Below, in pieces: positions 49,507-59,655 of a stretch of 64,000 nucleotides of DNA. Origin of the DNA: Streptococcus mitis (GTDB lineage: Bacteria; Bacillota; Bacilli; Lactobacillales; Streptococcaceae). The notes beneath the pieces are model-generated. The model saw only the letters and a list, made by a program, of their open reading frames with translations, made no database searches and was not told the origin of the DNA. Positions within the stretch are counted from its first letter, which is position 1. The number at the start of each line of letters is the position of its first letter. Location of the stretch: positions 2,006,301 through 2,070,300 of the forward strand of contig NZ_LBMT01000001.1 in NCBI RefSeq assembly GCF_002005545.1. The letters run 5' to 3'. Both the position numbers and the translations under genes were made by a program.

Positions 49507-49610
49507 AACCATACCTCGTTTTACCTCTTTTCCACTATTATACACGAAAAGAAAGAAATTGTCAGGAACTTGTACAAGATTTTCTTTTCTATCTATTTAT
49601 TCGTAAAAAA

Positions 49611-49638
49611 TCTCAAAAAGTCCACCTTTCAGTAGACT
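49611..49638 (-). terminator. Terminator after tmcAL
   Basis: The stem AGTCTAC / GTGGACT, with one G-U pair, is followed by TTTTTGAG on the minus strand. It overlaps the tmcAL stop codon. Confidence 0.72.
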
Positions 49639-50735
49639 TAGTTTGTTTCTATTCTTATCGGCACTCTTCCAAAATTCTGCTCTGCTATACTTGGATTTCC
49701 TAGTTGATAAATCTGGTCTGCCTTTTGAGTCATGACATCCCAAGGTTCTTTGCCAATTCGGCTGACTAGATTGACCTGCCCTTTCAGAGACTTAAGGTGT
49801 TGCCTGCCTTTTTCAGTAAATCCAAGGACATGAATGGCTTCTGGCAAATCACTTTCTCTAGCTTGCACCAAAATATAGGTCAAAAGACGTCTGACACGCG
49901 CCTTGGTGTAACGTTTGGTCGCAACCGCCTCAACCAAGTCTTCCACAGACTGGGCTGTCTTGATGGCATCCTTGATGCGTACTGCCATTTCTTGATTGAC
50001 CTGATAGATGGTAGTTAGGTCGGGATTGGACAAGATTTGATAGCGGAGCAAGGGAAAATAGTCTTCCCAGCTCACCTTACTGGCCTGCTCAAAGAGGGCA
50101 ACAGAAGGCATAAAGTGTTCTAAGAAATCTTGGTCCTTCTGGTGCTGACGCAGGGCTGTCGCCGAGGCAAAGTCCACATCCTTATCCACAGAATGATAGC
50201 CAGCTCCCTGACGCTGAATCGGATGCAACTTGATGTTTCGTCCAGCAACTGCTTTGACATATGCAAGAGCAAGAACATGGTTGGGCGTATTGCCTGAAAA
50301 ATCAAGACCAGCAAATTCCTTCCACATAGCTTGGGTTTTCTGGGGATAGGAAAGGGAATCAGGCAGATTTTCCACAAATTTCTCCATCTCAACACCTTGC
50401 TCTGTGTATAAGTCAGCAATTTTCTGGTAGTCCAGAACTTCCTCTGTACCAAAAGCTAGAGTATCAATACCCAAACGCGCCAAGATATCCACAGCCCCTT
50501 GGGCGAAAAAATCCGCCGCCTGAACACTGACTAAAAAGGGCAATTCTACTACCAGATCCGCTCCGTTTTCCAACGCCATCTGGGCCCGAGTCCACTTATC
50601 CACAATAGCAGGCTCCCCACGCTGCATGAAATTCCCAGACATGGCAACGATTTTCAGTCCCTCAGCCTGCTCCAGCAGGTATTTATGCCCATTATGAAAA
50701 GGATTGAACTCCGCGATAATACCTGTGATGGTCAT
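49638..50735 (-). CDS. tmcAL: tRNA(Met) cytidine acetate ligase
   Basis: 365 residues with the nucleotidyl-transferase-like signature [22 protein letters not shown] at the N-terminus and [17 protein letters not shown] near 33-49. Family knowledge: TmcAL uses ATP and acetate to make N4-acetylcytidine at the wobble position of elongator tRNA-Met. It follows the methyltransferase gene by 9 bases. Confidence 0.92.
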   Translation of the reverse strand: MTITGIIAEFNPFHNGHKYLLEQAEGLKIVAMSGNFMQRGEPAIVDKWTRAQMALENGADLVVELPFLVSVQAADFFAQGAVDILARLGIDTLAFGTEEVLDYQKIADLYTEQGVEMEKFVENLPDSLSYPQKTQAMWKEFAGLDFSGNTPNHVLALAYVKAVAGRNIKLHPIQRQGAGYHSVDKDVDFASATALRQHQKDQDFLEHFMPSVALFEQASKVSWEDYFPLLRYQILSNPDLTTIYQVNQEMAVRIKDAIKTAQSVEDLVEAVATKRYTKARVRRLLTYILVQARESDLPEAIHVLGFTEKGRQHLKSLKGQVNLVSRIGKEPWDVMTQKADQIYQLGNPSIAEQNFGRVPIRIETN

Positions 50736-50744
50736 GGTAATCTC

Positions 50745-51485
50745 CTACTTCTGCGCGACAAAAAACCAACGGGTGCTAGTTTCTGTTGGCTCCTTGTCCT
50801 CAAAATCCGCATAGAGTTTGAAGGACTTGAATCCAGCCTGTTCCAGCAAAATATCATAGGTCAAGACTTCATAGGTCCGCTCTTCATGTACTTCATCGTG
50901 ACGACTAAAGGAACCGTCCGCCTCCTTGACAAAGAAAGTCAGCTCATGGACGATGGAGTGAGGTGCTGCATCCTCATAGGTATCCCAAAGCATGGCGAAA
51001 TCTTCCGCATTTTCATGGTAGGAATAGCCTGGAAAAACCTCATCCGTCTGGTAAGTCGAATGCACATCAAAGATGAAAACTCCATCTTCGTTGAGAGCAT
51101 TATACACCTCCTTAAAGACGTCCCCTACTTCCACCTCATCCTGCATGTAGCAGATTGAGTCCGAATAACAAGTGACAAAATCATATTGACCTGCCTTGGA
51201 CAAATCCAGCATATTGCCTTCAATAAATTCAATCTTTTGCTTGGCTGAAGCCGCTCTCTTCTTAGCAATCTTCAACATATCAGCACTCAAGTCCAGACCA
51301 GTCACATCAAAACCAGCCTGAGAGAAGCGCACCGATTGAATTCCTGTCCCACAAGCCAAGTCCAAGAGTTTCTTTCTCTCCTTGGTCTTAGGCAAATGAC
51401 GAAGAGAAAAGTCCGTCCATTTATCGTATAAACTATCGTCCATGACCGCATCATAGACCGCCGCAAAGGTTTCATAAGTTGCCAT
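50745..51485 (-). CDS. Class I SAM-dependent methyltransferase
   Basis: About 246 residues from the ATG at 51485. The SAM-binding motif LLDLACGTGIQSVRFSQAGFDVTG with the acidic LDLS follows an N-terminal YETFAAVYDAVMDDSLYDKW. The substrate is unknown. It lies between rsfS and tmcAL as in pneumococcus and is probably co-transcribed with tmcAL. Confidence 0.9.
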   Translation of the reverse strand: MATYETFAAVYDAVMDDSLYDKWTDFSLRHLPKTKERKKLLDLACGTGIQSVRFSQAGFDVTGLDLSADMLKIAKKRAASAKQKIEFIEGNMLDLSKAGQYDFVTCYSDSICYMQDEVEVGDVFKEVYNALNEDGVFIFDVHSTYQTDEVFPGYSYHENAEDFAMLWDTYEDAAPHSIVHELTFFVKEADGSFSRHDEVHEERTYEVLTYDILLEQAGFKSFKLYADFEDKEPTETSTRWFFVAQK

Positions 51486-51565
51486 AAAACATGATACCAA
51501 GAGCCTCCATGGCAAACACCACTCGCCCTATACCTTTCTATCTTTTTTTCTAAAATAAGCAAAGA

Positions 51566-51590
51566 AACCCAGTTGACTACAACTGAGTTC
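51566..51590 (-). terminator. Hairpin between rsfS and the methyltransferase gene
   Basis: The stem AAC.CAGTTG / CAACTG.GTT with a 4-base loop is followed on the minus strand by GTTTCTTTG, a weak T-tract. It may attenuate read-through from rsfS. Confidence 0.4.
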
Positions 51591-51600
51591 AATTGTACAC

Positions 51601-52052
<452 letters not shown>

Positions 52053-52646
52053 TTAGTCCTCTTTCAAATAGTGCACAAAGGCGTTATAGGTTTCAAGGGT
52101 TTGGGGATAGATGGGGAATCCCTGATGAGCTAGATGCTCCACGGTTCGAGCTGTTTCGTAGGCCACCGCCTTATTGAGCGATAGACTTGCAATCTCACGC
52201 GCCACATCTACTCCAGGAAAGGCTCGATTATGCTCGATATAGTCTGCTACATAGATAACCTTATCTAAGTCTGTCATCTGAGCCGCCCCGACTGTATGGA
52301 TTTCAATGGCTCGCAGGATTTCAGAATCATCCAAATCCAAGTCTTCCTGAATCTTGTAAATTCCGACCATACCATGCCAGACATTATTGCCCCAGTTTTT
52401 GAGGTTAGAGTCTAGCTGATAACGGCCAATTAAGTCTAAAAATTCCTGATCTGACAGCTTTTTAGCATAGTCATGAAGAAGGCCTGCAAGACCTGCTTTC
52501 TCGGCATCGACTCCAAATCGTTGGGCCAGTTCTATGGCTGCACGCTCCACACCTAGACAATGGGTTAAACGTTTTTCAGGTAGAAGCTCTGCCATTTTTT
52601 CCAACAAAGCCTCACGAGAGCAGTTGATATAGTCTTGATAGGCCAT
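52053..52646 (-). CDS. yqeK: HD-domain phosphohydrolase YqeK (Ap4A hydrolase)
   Basis: 197 residues. The HD metal site is visible in [18 protein letters not shown] (about 27-44) and [10 protein letters not shown] (56-65), with a later [11 protein letters not shown]. Family knowledge: YqeK is a symmetrical diadenosine tetraphosphatase. It overlaps nadD by one base (ATGA type). Confidence 0.92.
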   Translation of the reverse strand: MAYQDYINCSREALLEKMAELLPEKRLTHCLGVERAAIELAQRFGVDAEKAGLAGLLHDYAKKLSDQEFLDLIGRYQLDSNLKNWGNNVWHGMVGIYKIQEDLDLDDSEILRAIEIHTVGAAQMTDLDKVIYVADYIEHNRAFPGVDVAREIASLSLNKAVAYETARTVEHLAHQGFPIYPQTLETYNAFVHYLKED

Positions 52647-53275
52647 CAGTAGAGCCCCTCCTTCTCGATATAGTCTAGCACCGGCTGAGGCAGGAGAAAG
52701 TTGGGTTTCCGACCTTGAGCAATGAAGTCACGCACCATGCTGGATGAGATATCCATGAGAGGCACATCCACCCAGATAACTGGATAGGAAGTTCCAGCCT
52801 TGTAGCGTGGACGCTGAACCCCCACAAACTGAACCATGTCGACCAGTTCATCAATTCGGTACCACTTAGGCAGATAGTCCACCATGTCGGCACCGATGAT
52901 AAAGTAATAATCTGTGTCTGGATTCTTCTCAGTTAGAAGCTTCATGGTGTCGTAGGTATAGGAAATGCCCTTGCGCTCTAACTCGATTGTTTCAATGACT
53001 ATCCCTTCAATCCCCTTAATCGCCAATTCAAGCATCTTGAGACGATGGTGTTCAGGGATGGTTTCTTTTTTATCTACGTGAGGAGGTTGGTATTCAGGCA
53101 TGAGCAGAATCTGTTCCAGTCCCAACTGTTGCCGTACTTGGTCCGCAACGATCAGATGGGCATTGTGAACAGGGTTAAAATTCCCCCCTAGAATCCCGAC
53201 TTGTTTGCGTTTTTTCTCCTTGATTTCTGGCTCCAACTCTACCTTGGTAAAGGGAGTCAATAATTCGATTGCCAT
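52646..53275 (-). CDS. nadD: Nicotinate-nucleotide adenylyltransferase
   Basis: 209 residues. The nucleotidyl-transferase motif is [19 protein letters not shown] (28-46; HNAH in place of HxGH), and [10 protein letters not shown] (182-191) matches ISSTxxR. It adenylates nicotinate mononucleotide for NAD synthesis. Confidence 0.95.
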   Translation of the reverse strand: MAIELLTPFTKVELEPEIKEKKRKQVGILGGNFNPVHNAHLIVADQVRQQLGLEQILLMPEYQPPHVDKKETIPEHHRLKMLELAIKGIEGIVIETIELERKGISYTYDTMKLLTEKNPDTDYYFIIGADMVDYLPKWYRIDELVDMVQFVGVQRPRYKAGTSYPVIWVDVPLMDISSSMVRDFIAQGRKPNFLLPQPVLDYIEKEGLY

Positions 53276-53326
53276 AGGCTAGTCTCCTTTATTTCTCTGT
53301 AAAAACAGTTGTTTGGAGTAGTTTTT

Positions 53327-53638
53327 TTAGATTTCTTTGACTTTTTTAGAAATCTTGCGATTCTCTTTCTTGCTAGATTGTTTAAACAAAATCAAGATTC
53401 GTCCGATTTTTTGGACTGTATCCACACCAATTTCTTCTTCCAAGATTTCAGCTACTTCGTGGATATTTTCATCTGTGTTTTGCAAAAGAGTAACCTTGAT
53501 CAATTCACGGGCGTCAAGTGCCTGACGGACGCTGGTTTTGATTTGGTCGTTCAGTCCATTTTTTCCGATTTGGATGATGGGTTTGAGAGTGTGTGCCTGG
53601 CTGTTGAGGAAGGCACGTTGTTTTGATGTTAATGACAT
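53327..53638 (-). CDS. yhbY: CRM-domain ribosome assembly RNA-binding protein YhbY
   Basis: 103 residues with the CRM fold: LTSKQRAFLNSQAHTLKPIIQIGKNGLND and the conserved GxxG-like IGKNG loop, then ARELIKVTLLQNT. It binds pre-50S ribosomes. It lies 51 bases before nadD and 211 bases after yqeH. Confidence 0.94.
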   Translation of the reverse strand: MSLTSKQRAFLNSQAHTLKPIIQIGKNGLNDQIKTSVRQALDARELIKVTLLQNTDENIHEVAEILEEEIGVDTVQKIGRILILFKQSSKKENRKISKKVKEI

Positions 53639-53657
53639 AATTTCTTCCTTGTTTTTT

Positions 53658-53811
53658 GATAGTTATTTTAGGTGGTGAGGGACGGTCGGAACTAATTTTC
53701 CAAAGATCTCATCTTTGAAAAATGGATTTCCTGACCTCACAATTGAGCCTTGGTCTCAATTGTGCCCCTTGCCAATCTATCGATTGGCAAGACACCACGG
53801 CAATAACTATC
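53658..53811. repeat. 154-bp multi-branched hairpin element between yqeH and yhbY
   Basis: An outer inverted repeat GATAGTTATT / AATAACTATC, extended by GTGGTG / CACCAC, encloses three further hairpins: 53696..53722 (TTTT.CAAAGAT / ATCTTTG.AAAA), 53738..53764 (CACAATTGAG / CTCAATTGTG, perfect) and 53768..53791 (CTTGCCAATC / GATTGGCAAG, perfect). GTGAGG (53675) can also pair with CCTCAC (53735). This would fold as a multi-way junction on either strand. No gene is present. Confidence 0.7.
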
Positions 53812-53849
53812 TTTGTATGAGCTCACTTTGTTCGCTCAGTGATTTTATT

Positions 53850-54956
53850 TTAAATAATTGCTTTTCGTGTGACGACGGCAACGCCTTCTGGTGCCCAGAC
53901 GGCGACTTTGGCTGTGCCTGTTACACGGATCCAGCCTAGGCCTGAGATGACTAGGTCTGTCTTTTCCTTAATGTTAAATACATGCTGAACTAGTTTTGGA
54001 AAATCTTCTTTTTCCTTGCTATTTGGTGGTGTCAAAAGTGTTCCGAGGTGCTTGTCGTAGAAAGCACCAGCGCCTTCAAGCTTGGTACGGTGGAGTTTGA
54101 GTTCATTGTCAAAGAAGGCTGTGAATCCTTGCTTTTCACCTGCAATGAAGTCAAAGCGTCCGAGACCTCCTAAAAACAGGGTTTGTTCAGGATTAAGCTG
54201 ATAGGTTTTAGGCTTGATTTCCTTTTTGGGGCTGACATACTTGAGGTTTTTAGCCGTCAAGTAGTGGGCCATCTGGTGACGGTGGATGATTCCCGGCGTA
54301 TCATAAATATAAGATCCGTCGTCAAGCGGAATCTCAATCTTGTCCAATGTTGTCCCTGGGAAGCGCGAAGTCGTAATGACATTTTGGTCACCCGTTATTT
54401 CTTGGATAATGGCATTGATTAGAGTTGATTTTCCAACGTTGGTTACACCGACCACATAGACATCACGACCCTTACGATAATGCTCGATTTTGTCAATAAC
54501 TTCCTTAATGGCATGCTTGTTTTGGGCTGAAGTTAGGACGACATCGACTGGACGAAGCCCTTCTTCATGGGCACGCTCCATCAGCCACTGGCTAATCTTT
54601 CCTGGTTTTACTGACTTGGGCAGGATATCTTTTTTATTTCCGACCAAGAGGACATCATTGCCTGATACAAAACGTGGCAAGCCTGGGATGACAGAGCCAT
54701 TAAAGTCAAAGATATCAATGACATTGACTACTAAGGCATCACTGTCTCCCACCTCGTGCAAGAGCTTGAGGAAATCATCGTCCGTCAACTGGACATCCGT
54801 GATTTCATTGTAGTGGCGGAGACGAAAACAGCGTTGGCAATAGACTTCGCCATTCTCCAAACCTTTTTCAAGTGCTGACTGGGGGGTAAAACCAAGACCA
54901 GCCTTGTCTGTCGTCTGAATGGTTGCTCCACAACCAATACAGAGAATTTCTTCCAT
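53850..54956 (-). CDS. yqeH: Circularly permuted ribosome-biogenesis GTPase YqeH
   Basis: 368 residues. An N-terminal zinc finger (CIGCGATIQ...YCQRCFRLRHYNE) precedes the permuted GTPase: NKKD (G4) comes first near 107, then GVTNVGKSTLINAII (G1, about 175-189) and DTPG (G3) near 219. It acts in 30S assembly. It lies 2 bases after yqeG. Confidence 0.95.
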   Translation of the reverse strand: MEEILCIGCGATIQTTDKAGLGFTPQSALEKGLENGEVYCQRCFRLRHYNEITDVQLTDDDFLKLLHEVGDSDALVVNVIDIFDFNGSVIPGLPRFVSGNDVLLVGNKKDILPKSVKPGKISQWLMERAHEEGLRPVDVVLTSAQNKHAIKEVIDKIEHYRKGRDVYVVGVTNVGKSTLINAIIQEITGDQNVITTSRFPGTTLDKIEIPLDDGSYIYDTPGIIHRHQMAHYLTAKNLKYVSPKKEIKPKTYQLNPEQTLFLGGLGRFDFIAGEKQGFTAFFDNELKLHRTKLEGAGAFYDKHLGTLLTPPNSKEKEDFPKLVQHVFNIKEKTDLVISGLGWIRVTGTAKVAVWAPEGVAVVTRKAII

Positions 54957-54958
54957 AG

Positions 54959-55486
54959 TTAAATTCCTTTTTTATATGTAATCGGTCCGTACTGTTCAGT
55001 GATTTTTCGCATCACACGGCGCTCACGAGCTCGGTTAATCTGCGTTTTGATCGAGTCATGTTGGACCAAGGGTTTGACTAAAATCGAGCGAATGCCAGCA
55101 CGGTGGGCTGCTCGAATATCTGTCATGAGCTGGTCGCCTACCATGACCACTTCACTTTTCTCATAGTGGAATTCCTTCATGGCACGGTCAATCCCAAATG
55201 TGAAGGGCTTCAAGGCCCAATAAACGTAATCAATCCCAAATTTCTCAACTGCGCGTTGAACTCGTTTTTTGGTATTATTTGAGACTACGATAATAGCAAT
55301 GCCCGCATCCTGAAGATCATGTAGCCATTGCTTCATCTCTGGCGTCCCGTCAGGGTTGTTCCAAGCAATGAGGGTATTGTCCAAATCGACCAAAACAGCC
55401 TTGATTCCCTGCGCCTGCAGGCTTTGGACTGTCAAATCATAAACTGCTTCTACAGCAAAGTCTGGCATGTAGTTTTCAATCGCCAT
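54959..55486 (-). CDS. yqeG: HAD-family phosphatase YqeG
   Basis: 175 residues from the ATG at 55486 with an AAGGAG site; a frame extending to 55549 would run into corA. HAD motif I is VLVDLDNTLIAW (about 34-45), followed by VVSNNTKKRV (motif II) and VGDQLMTDIRAAHRAG (motif IV). The family is of class IIIA; the Streptococcus substrate is not known. Confidence 0.92.
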   Translation of the reverse strand: MAIENYMPDFAVEAVYDLTVQSLQAQGIKAVLVDLDNTLIAWNNPDGTPEMKQWLHDLQDAGIAIIVVSNNTKKRVQRAVEKFGIDYVYWALKPFTFGIDRAMKEFHYEKSEVVMVGDQLMTDIRAAHRAGIRSILVKPLVQHDSIKTQINRARERRVMRKITEQYGPITYKKGI

Positions 55487-55500
55487 TCTGGCTCCTTTTC

Positions 55501-56409
55501 TTAACTTTTTTTCGCAATTTTCCTTAGCAACAATGACAGGACAATCCACAACCCAGCACTAGCCAAACTGATGTAGAGCCAAGCATGGGGCTCATCTGTT
55601 AAAGGTAGGGGAACATTCATTCCAAAAAAGCCTGTCACAACTGCCAAAACAGCTAGCAAGACTGAAATGATGGTCAAGGTTGTCAAATTATCATTCAGAT
55701 TATTGTTTAGGATGTTGTTGTAAGATGCTGATAGTTGTTGGAGGACTTGAGAAATCAAGTCTGTCATGGATACCAGCTGATGAGCCTCAATCATGGCATC
55801 ATCAAACTGCTCTCTCTCAATCTCGTTAAAACTGCGATAGAGGGCATGACCTTGGATATGTTCCAGCAACATGCGATTTTGCTTGGCAGCCGCAGTAAGA
55901 TAAACCATACCAGTTTCCAAGTCGGAAAGGGCAAAGAGGTTTTTCTTAGTCGTCCGCTGGCGCAAGAGGCCATTGACCTCATCCTTACTCTTATCCATCT
56001 GCTCGATGACAGGGTAGTAGGCATTGCTGATGATTTCCAGACTGGCAAAGAGAAACTTGTAAATCGAAAGCGTGTCATGACTCTCCAGATAACGGGTCAT
56101 CTGTTCAATGACATAGGCATTCTTGGTATTACTAATGGTAATCAGGCGACGATGTTCCACGATAAAGGTCATGGGAAAGGCTTCGTAGTAGGCCTTATCC
56201 TTTTTCAAGTTCAAGACATTGTAGATAAAGGTCACAGTCCCATTTTCGCGGTGATAATCCATGTGGGCACGCTCATTTCTATCCAGCGCGTATTCAATGG
56301 TTTCCTTGTCCAAACCGTAGATTTCAGAAAGGTCCTCTAGTTTTTTCAACTTGTCCAAATCTAGGTTAATCCAGGTACAACCATTGCCCAACTGTTTTTC
56401 TAAAAACAT
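55501..56409 (-). CDS. corA: CorA-family magnesium transporter
   Basis: 302 residues. A soluble N-terminal funnel (helical, about 1-235) is followed by two C-terminal helices with the signature FFGMNVP between them (about 259-265). It forms a pentameric Mg2+ channel. It lies 14 bases upstream of yqeG on the same strand. Confidence 0.93.
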   Translation of the reverse strand: MFLEKQLGNGCTWINLDLDKLKKLEDLSEIYGLDKETIEYALDRNERAHMDYHRENGTVTFIYNVLNLKKDKAYYEAFPMTFIVEHRRLITISNTKNAYVIEQMTRYLESHDTLSIYKFLFASLEIISNAYYPVIEQMDKSKDEVNGLLRQRTTKKNLFALSDLETGMVYLTAAAKQNRMLLEHIQGHALYRSFNEIEREQFDDAMIEAHQLVSMTDLISQVLQQLSASYNNILNNNLNDNLTTLTIISVLLAVLAVVTGFFGMNVPLPLTDEPHAWLYISLASAGLWIVLSLLLRKIAKKS

Positions 56410-56460
56410 CTTCTCTCCTTTACCAAACTCTTTCTATTGTACCATAAATCTGCTAAAATT

Positions 56461-57027
56461 TCAGGCCTGGTCTGTCCGAGAGAAATTGCTGACGACGGTG
56501 ATATTCCGATTGGGAACGAAGTGTAGAACCTGATCTTCTCCTCTGAGTTGAGTTGTTCGAATGCCAACACTAACCACCTTGCCCGATACAGTAATGGGAC
56601 CATTTGTCAGAACAACCTCATCTCCCACATCCAGTTGGCGTTCAAAGAGGATAAAAAAGCCATTGATGACATCAGACAGAAAGCCTTGGGCTCCCATACC
56701 AATGGCCACCCCAGCAATCCCAGCCCCTGCCAGCAAACTCGAAACAGGCAAACCTAAAATCGACAAAATGCAGTAGAGTAAAAAGAAATAAAGGGTATAA
56801 TTAAACACATTTTCTAACAGACGTGAGATGGTTTTCTGACGCCCGACATCATGACGAGACATTTTTAGAGAAGGTTTAACAATTCTCTGCACCATGGTAT
56901 GAAGTAGCTTTTTAGCTATATAAAAGAGTGAAAATAAGAATAAAAGAGAAAGTAGCTTGGTTAAGATATTCTCGATAATCGTTGTTATATCAAGCTTATT
57001 GAGATAGGTTTGAATAAATTCTTGCAT
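56461..57027 (-). CDS. Short MscS-family mechanosensitive channel
   Basis: 188 residues. The pore helix LLAGAGIAGVAIGMGAQGFLSDVINGFFILFERQ (about 98-131) and the beta domain QLDVGDEVVLTNGPITVSGKV are typical MscS. The protein ends at NITVVSNFSRTDQA, where the cytoplasmic alpha-beta vestibule (about 80 residues in E. coli MscS) would follow. No remnant is seen downstream, so the short form looks natural. Confidence 0.87.
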   Translation of the reverse strand: MQEFIQTYLNKLDITTIIENILTKLLSLLFLFSLFYIAKKLLHTMVQRIVKPSLKMSRHDVGRQKTISRLLENVFNYTLYFFLLYCILSILGLPVSSLLAGAGIAGVAIGMGAQGFLSDVINGFFILFERQLDVGDEVVLTNGPITVSGKVVSVGIRTTQLRGEDQVLHFVPNRNITVVSNFSRTDQA

Positions 57028-57109
57028 AGAAAACTCCTTTCATTTATTATACCATACTTTCATAAAGTGTCATTCCCCATAAATCTTCAAAAATAATTTC
57101 AAAAATAGA

Positions 57110-57150
57110 CAGAAAATTCTTGATTTTAGTTCATATTTATACTATAATCA
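57110..57150 (+). promoter_or_regulatory. sstT promoter region
   Basis: An ACTATAATC -10 box lies near 57140..57147, preceded by TTGATT near 57118 at about 17 bases. A GGAG ribosome site lies at 57168..57172. Confidence 0.55.
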
Positions 57151-57178
57151 TAAACATTACACAACAAAGGAGATTGTT

Positions 57179-58384
57179 ATGAAAAAATTCATTCATGCTT
57201 GGAATAAGGCAAGCCTAATCAAACGAATTTTGATTGGTATGCTTATTGGAGGAACCCTAGGACTGACACTTCCTAACATTTCAGGAATTGGCCTGCTGGG
57301 AGATCTCTTTGTTGGTGGCCTCAAAGCCATCGCACCGATTCTGGTCTTTGCCCTCGTTGCCAATGCCCTTTCCCAACATCAAAAGGGACAAGATAGCAAT
57401 ATGAAAACCGTTATCTTCCTTTACTTGGTGGGAACCTTCGCCGCTGCCCTCATCGCTGTACTAGCAAGTTTCATCGTCCCTGTTGAAATTACCTTAAATA
57501 GCGCTAATACCGATATTGCTCCACCAGATGGGATTGGACAGGTCCTCAGCAACCTCTTGCTCAAACTGGTTGACAATCCAGTTAATGCCCTTGTCACAGC
57601 CAACTACATTGGTATCCTATCATGGGCAGTTGTTTTCGGGATTGCCATGAGAGAAGCCAGCAAAAATAGTAAAGAATTGCTGAAAACCATGGCTGATGTG
57701 ACTTCTAAGATTGTCGAATGGATCATTAACCTAGCTCCATTTGGTATCCTTGGTCTTGTCTTCAAAACCATCTCTGATAAGGGAATCGGAAGCCTAGCCA
57801 ACTACGGAATCTTACTTGCCCTCTTGGTGACAACCATGTTCTTTGTGGCCTTAGTAGTCAATCCATTGATTGCTTTCCTCTTTATGAAGAGAAACCCTTA
57901 TCCCCTCGTTTGGAAATGTTTGCGTGTCAGCGGTGTGACAGCCTTCTTTACTCGTAGTTCTGCTGCCAACATCCCTGTCAACATGAAACTTTGCCACGAC
58001 CTTGGACTGGATCCAGATACCTATTCTGTTTCTATCCCACTTGGTTCTACTATCAACATGGCCGGGGCAGCGATTACTATTAACGTTTTGACCCTTGCTG
58101 CAGTAAATACTTTGGGAATCCCTGTTGACTTTGCCACAGCCTTTGTCCTCAGTGTGGTAGCAGCTATTTCAGCCTGTGGTGCTTCTGGTATCGCTGGTGG
58201 TTCCCTCCTTCTTATCCCAGTTGCTTGTAGCCTTTTTGGCATTTCTAACGATATTGCCATGCAAGTTGTTGGGGTTGGATTTGTGATTGGTGTCATCCAA
58301 GACTCATGTGAAACAGCCCTTAACTCTTCTACAGATGTCCTCTTTACCGCCGTTGCCGAATACGCAGCAGCCCGTAAAAAATAA
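57179..58384 (+). CDS. sstT: Serine/threonine:Na+ symporter
   Basis: 401 residues of the dicarboxylate/amino-acid:cation symporter family. It has about nine hydrophobic segments, the characteristic re-entrant loop [12 protein letters not shown] (about 259-270) and the [13 protein letters not shown] stretch (about 286-298). It imports serine and threonine with sodium. It faces the neighbouring mscS gene divergently. Confidence 0.94.
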   Translation: MKKFIHAWNKASLIKRILIGMLIGGTLGLTLPNISGIGLLGDLFVGGLKAIAPILVFALVANALSQHQKGQDSNMKTVIFLYLVGTFAAALIAVLASFIVPVEITLNSANTDIAPPDGIGQVLSNLLLKLVDNPVNALVTANYIGILSWAVVFGIAMREASKNSKELLKTMADVTSKIVEWIINLAPFGILGLVFKTISDKGIGSLANYGILLALLVTTMFFVALVVNPLIAFLFMKRNPYPLVWKCLRVSGVTAFFTRSSAANIPVNMKLCHDLGLDPDTYSVSIPLGSTINMAGAAITINVLTLAAVNTLGIPVDFATAFVLSVVAAISACGASGIAGGSLLLIPVACSLFGISNDIAMQVVGVGFVIGVIQDSCETALNSSTDVLFTAVAEYAAARKK

Positions 58385-58390
58385 CTCATA

Positions 58391-58423
58391 AAGACAAGCC
58401 TGCTCAGGTCTTGTCTTTTACGC
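58391..58423 (+). terminator. Terminator of sstT
   Basis: The stem AAGACAAG / CTTGTCTT with an 11-base loop followed by TTTT, 7 bases past the sstT stop. Confidence 0.8.
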
Positions 58424-58451
58424 TTTTATTCTAACTTATTAGGAAATTCTT

Positions 58452-59402
58452 ATGTCTATTAGCCAACGTACTGCCAAGCTCATCTTAGCTACCTGTCTTG
58501 CCTGCCTTCTTGCTTATTTTCTCAATCTTTCGTCAGCTGTCTCGGCTGGAATCATCGCCCTCTTGAGCCTATCTGATACACGTAGAAGTACTTTAAAACT
58601 GGCCCGCAATCGGCTCTTTTCCATGCTTCTGGCTCTGGTTATCGGGGTTCTGGCTTTTCACTTGAGCGGATTTCATATCTGGAGCCTTGGCCTCTACCTA
58701 GCCCTTTATGTGCCCCTAGCCTACAAGATGAGCTGGGAAATTGGCATCACACCAAGCACCGTTTTGGTTAGCCATCTCTTGGTGCAAGAATCAACCTCAC
58801 CAGATCTTCTAGTCAATGAACTCCTTCTCTTTGCAATCGGTACTGGATTTGCCTTGCTTGTTAATCTCTACATGCCTTCACGAGAAGAGGAAATCCAGCA
58901 CTACCACACATTGGTAGAAGAAAAGTTAAAAGATATCCTCCTACGCTTCAAATATTATTTATCCAGAGGGGATGGACGCAACCGAGCACAGCTGGTTGAA
59001 GAATTAGACACGCTGTTGGAAGAAGCCCTCAGACTGGTCTATTTGGATCACTCTGACCACCTCTTTCACCAGACCGACTACCATATCCACTACTTTGAGA
59101 TGAGACAGCGACAAAGTCGTATCCTACGAAATATGTGCCAGCAAATCAACACCTGTCACCTAGCTGCCAGTGAAAGCCTGATTTTAGCGCAGCTCTTTTC
59201 AAAAATTGCTAGTCAACTGAGCCAGACCAATCCTGCTTCTGATTTACTAGATGAAATTGAACGCTATCTGGAAGTCTTTCGCAACCGCAGTCTGCCCAAA
59301 ACAAGAGACGAATTTGAAACCCGCGCCACCCTTCTTCAACTCCTACGTGAAGCCAAAACCTTCATCCAAGTGAAAGTTGACTTTTATCAAAAATATGGAT
59401 AG
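58452..59402 (+). CDS. Aromatic-acid exporter-like (ArAE/FUSC) membrane protein
   Basis: 316 residues. The first 140 residues have about four to five hydrophobic segments (ILATCLACLLAYFLNLSSAVSAGIIALLSL) and match the DUF939/ArAE_1 family. The last 170 residues are a soluble helical region (EEEIQHYHTLVEEKLKDILLRF...). Function unknown. It is followed at once by a BOX element. Confidence 0.85.
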   Translation: MSISQRTAKLILATCLACLLAYFLNLSSAVSAGIIALLSLSDTRRSTLKLARNRLFSMLLALVIGVLAFHLSGFHIWSLGLYLALYVPLAYKMSWEIGITPSTVLVSHLLVQESTSPDLLVNELLLFAIGTGFALLVNLYMPSREEEIQHYHTLVEEKLKDILLRFKYYLSRGDGRNRAQLVEELDTLLEEALRLVYLDHSDHLFHQTDYHIHYFEMRQRQSRILRNMCQQINTCHLAASESLILAQLFSKIASQLSQTNPASDLLDEIERYLEVFRNRSLPKTRDEFETRATLLQLLREAKTFIQVKVDFYQKYG

Positions 59403-59600
59403 TAATACTCTTCGAAAATCTCCTCAAACCACGTCAGCTTCACCTTGTCGTATATATGTTACTGACTTCGTCAGTTCTATCCACAACCTCAAAACAGTGT
59501 TTTGAGCTGACTTCGTCAGTTCTATCCACAACCTCAAAACAGTGTTTTGAACAGCATGCGGCTAGCTTCCTAGTTTGCTCTTTGATTTTCATTGAGTATA
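59403..59600 (-). repeat. BOX element (A-B-B-C)
   Basis: Read on the minus strand: a boxA-like start (TATACTCAATGAAAATCAAA), two tandem 45-base boxB units (59551..59507 and 59506..59462; identical over their whole length), and a boxC end finishing GAAGAGTATTA. These match the pneumococcal BOX repeat I know from S. pneumoniae and close relatives. Confidence 0.93.
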
Positions 59601-59603
59601 AAA

Positions 59604-59655
59604 AATAAAACTTCAGACCAATCACAAAAGGTGATTATCTGAAGTTTTATTTTAT
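59604..59655 (-). terminator. Terminator of the secA2-gtfAB-asp45 transcript
   Basis: A stem of about 19 bp, AAAACTTCAGA.CAATCAC / GTGATT.TCTGAAGTTTT, with a 5-base loop lies just past the asp5 stop. T tracts follow on the minus strand. Confidence 0.88.
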
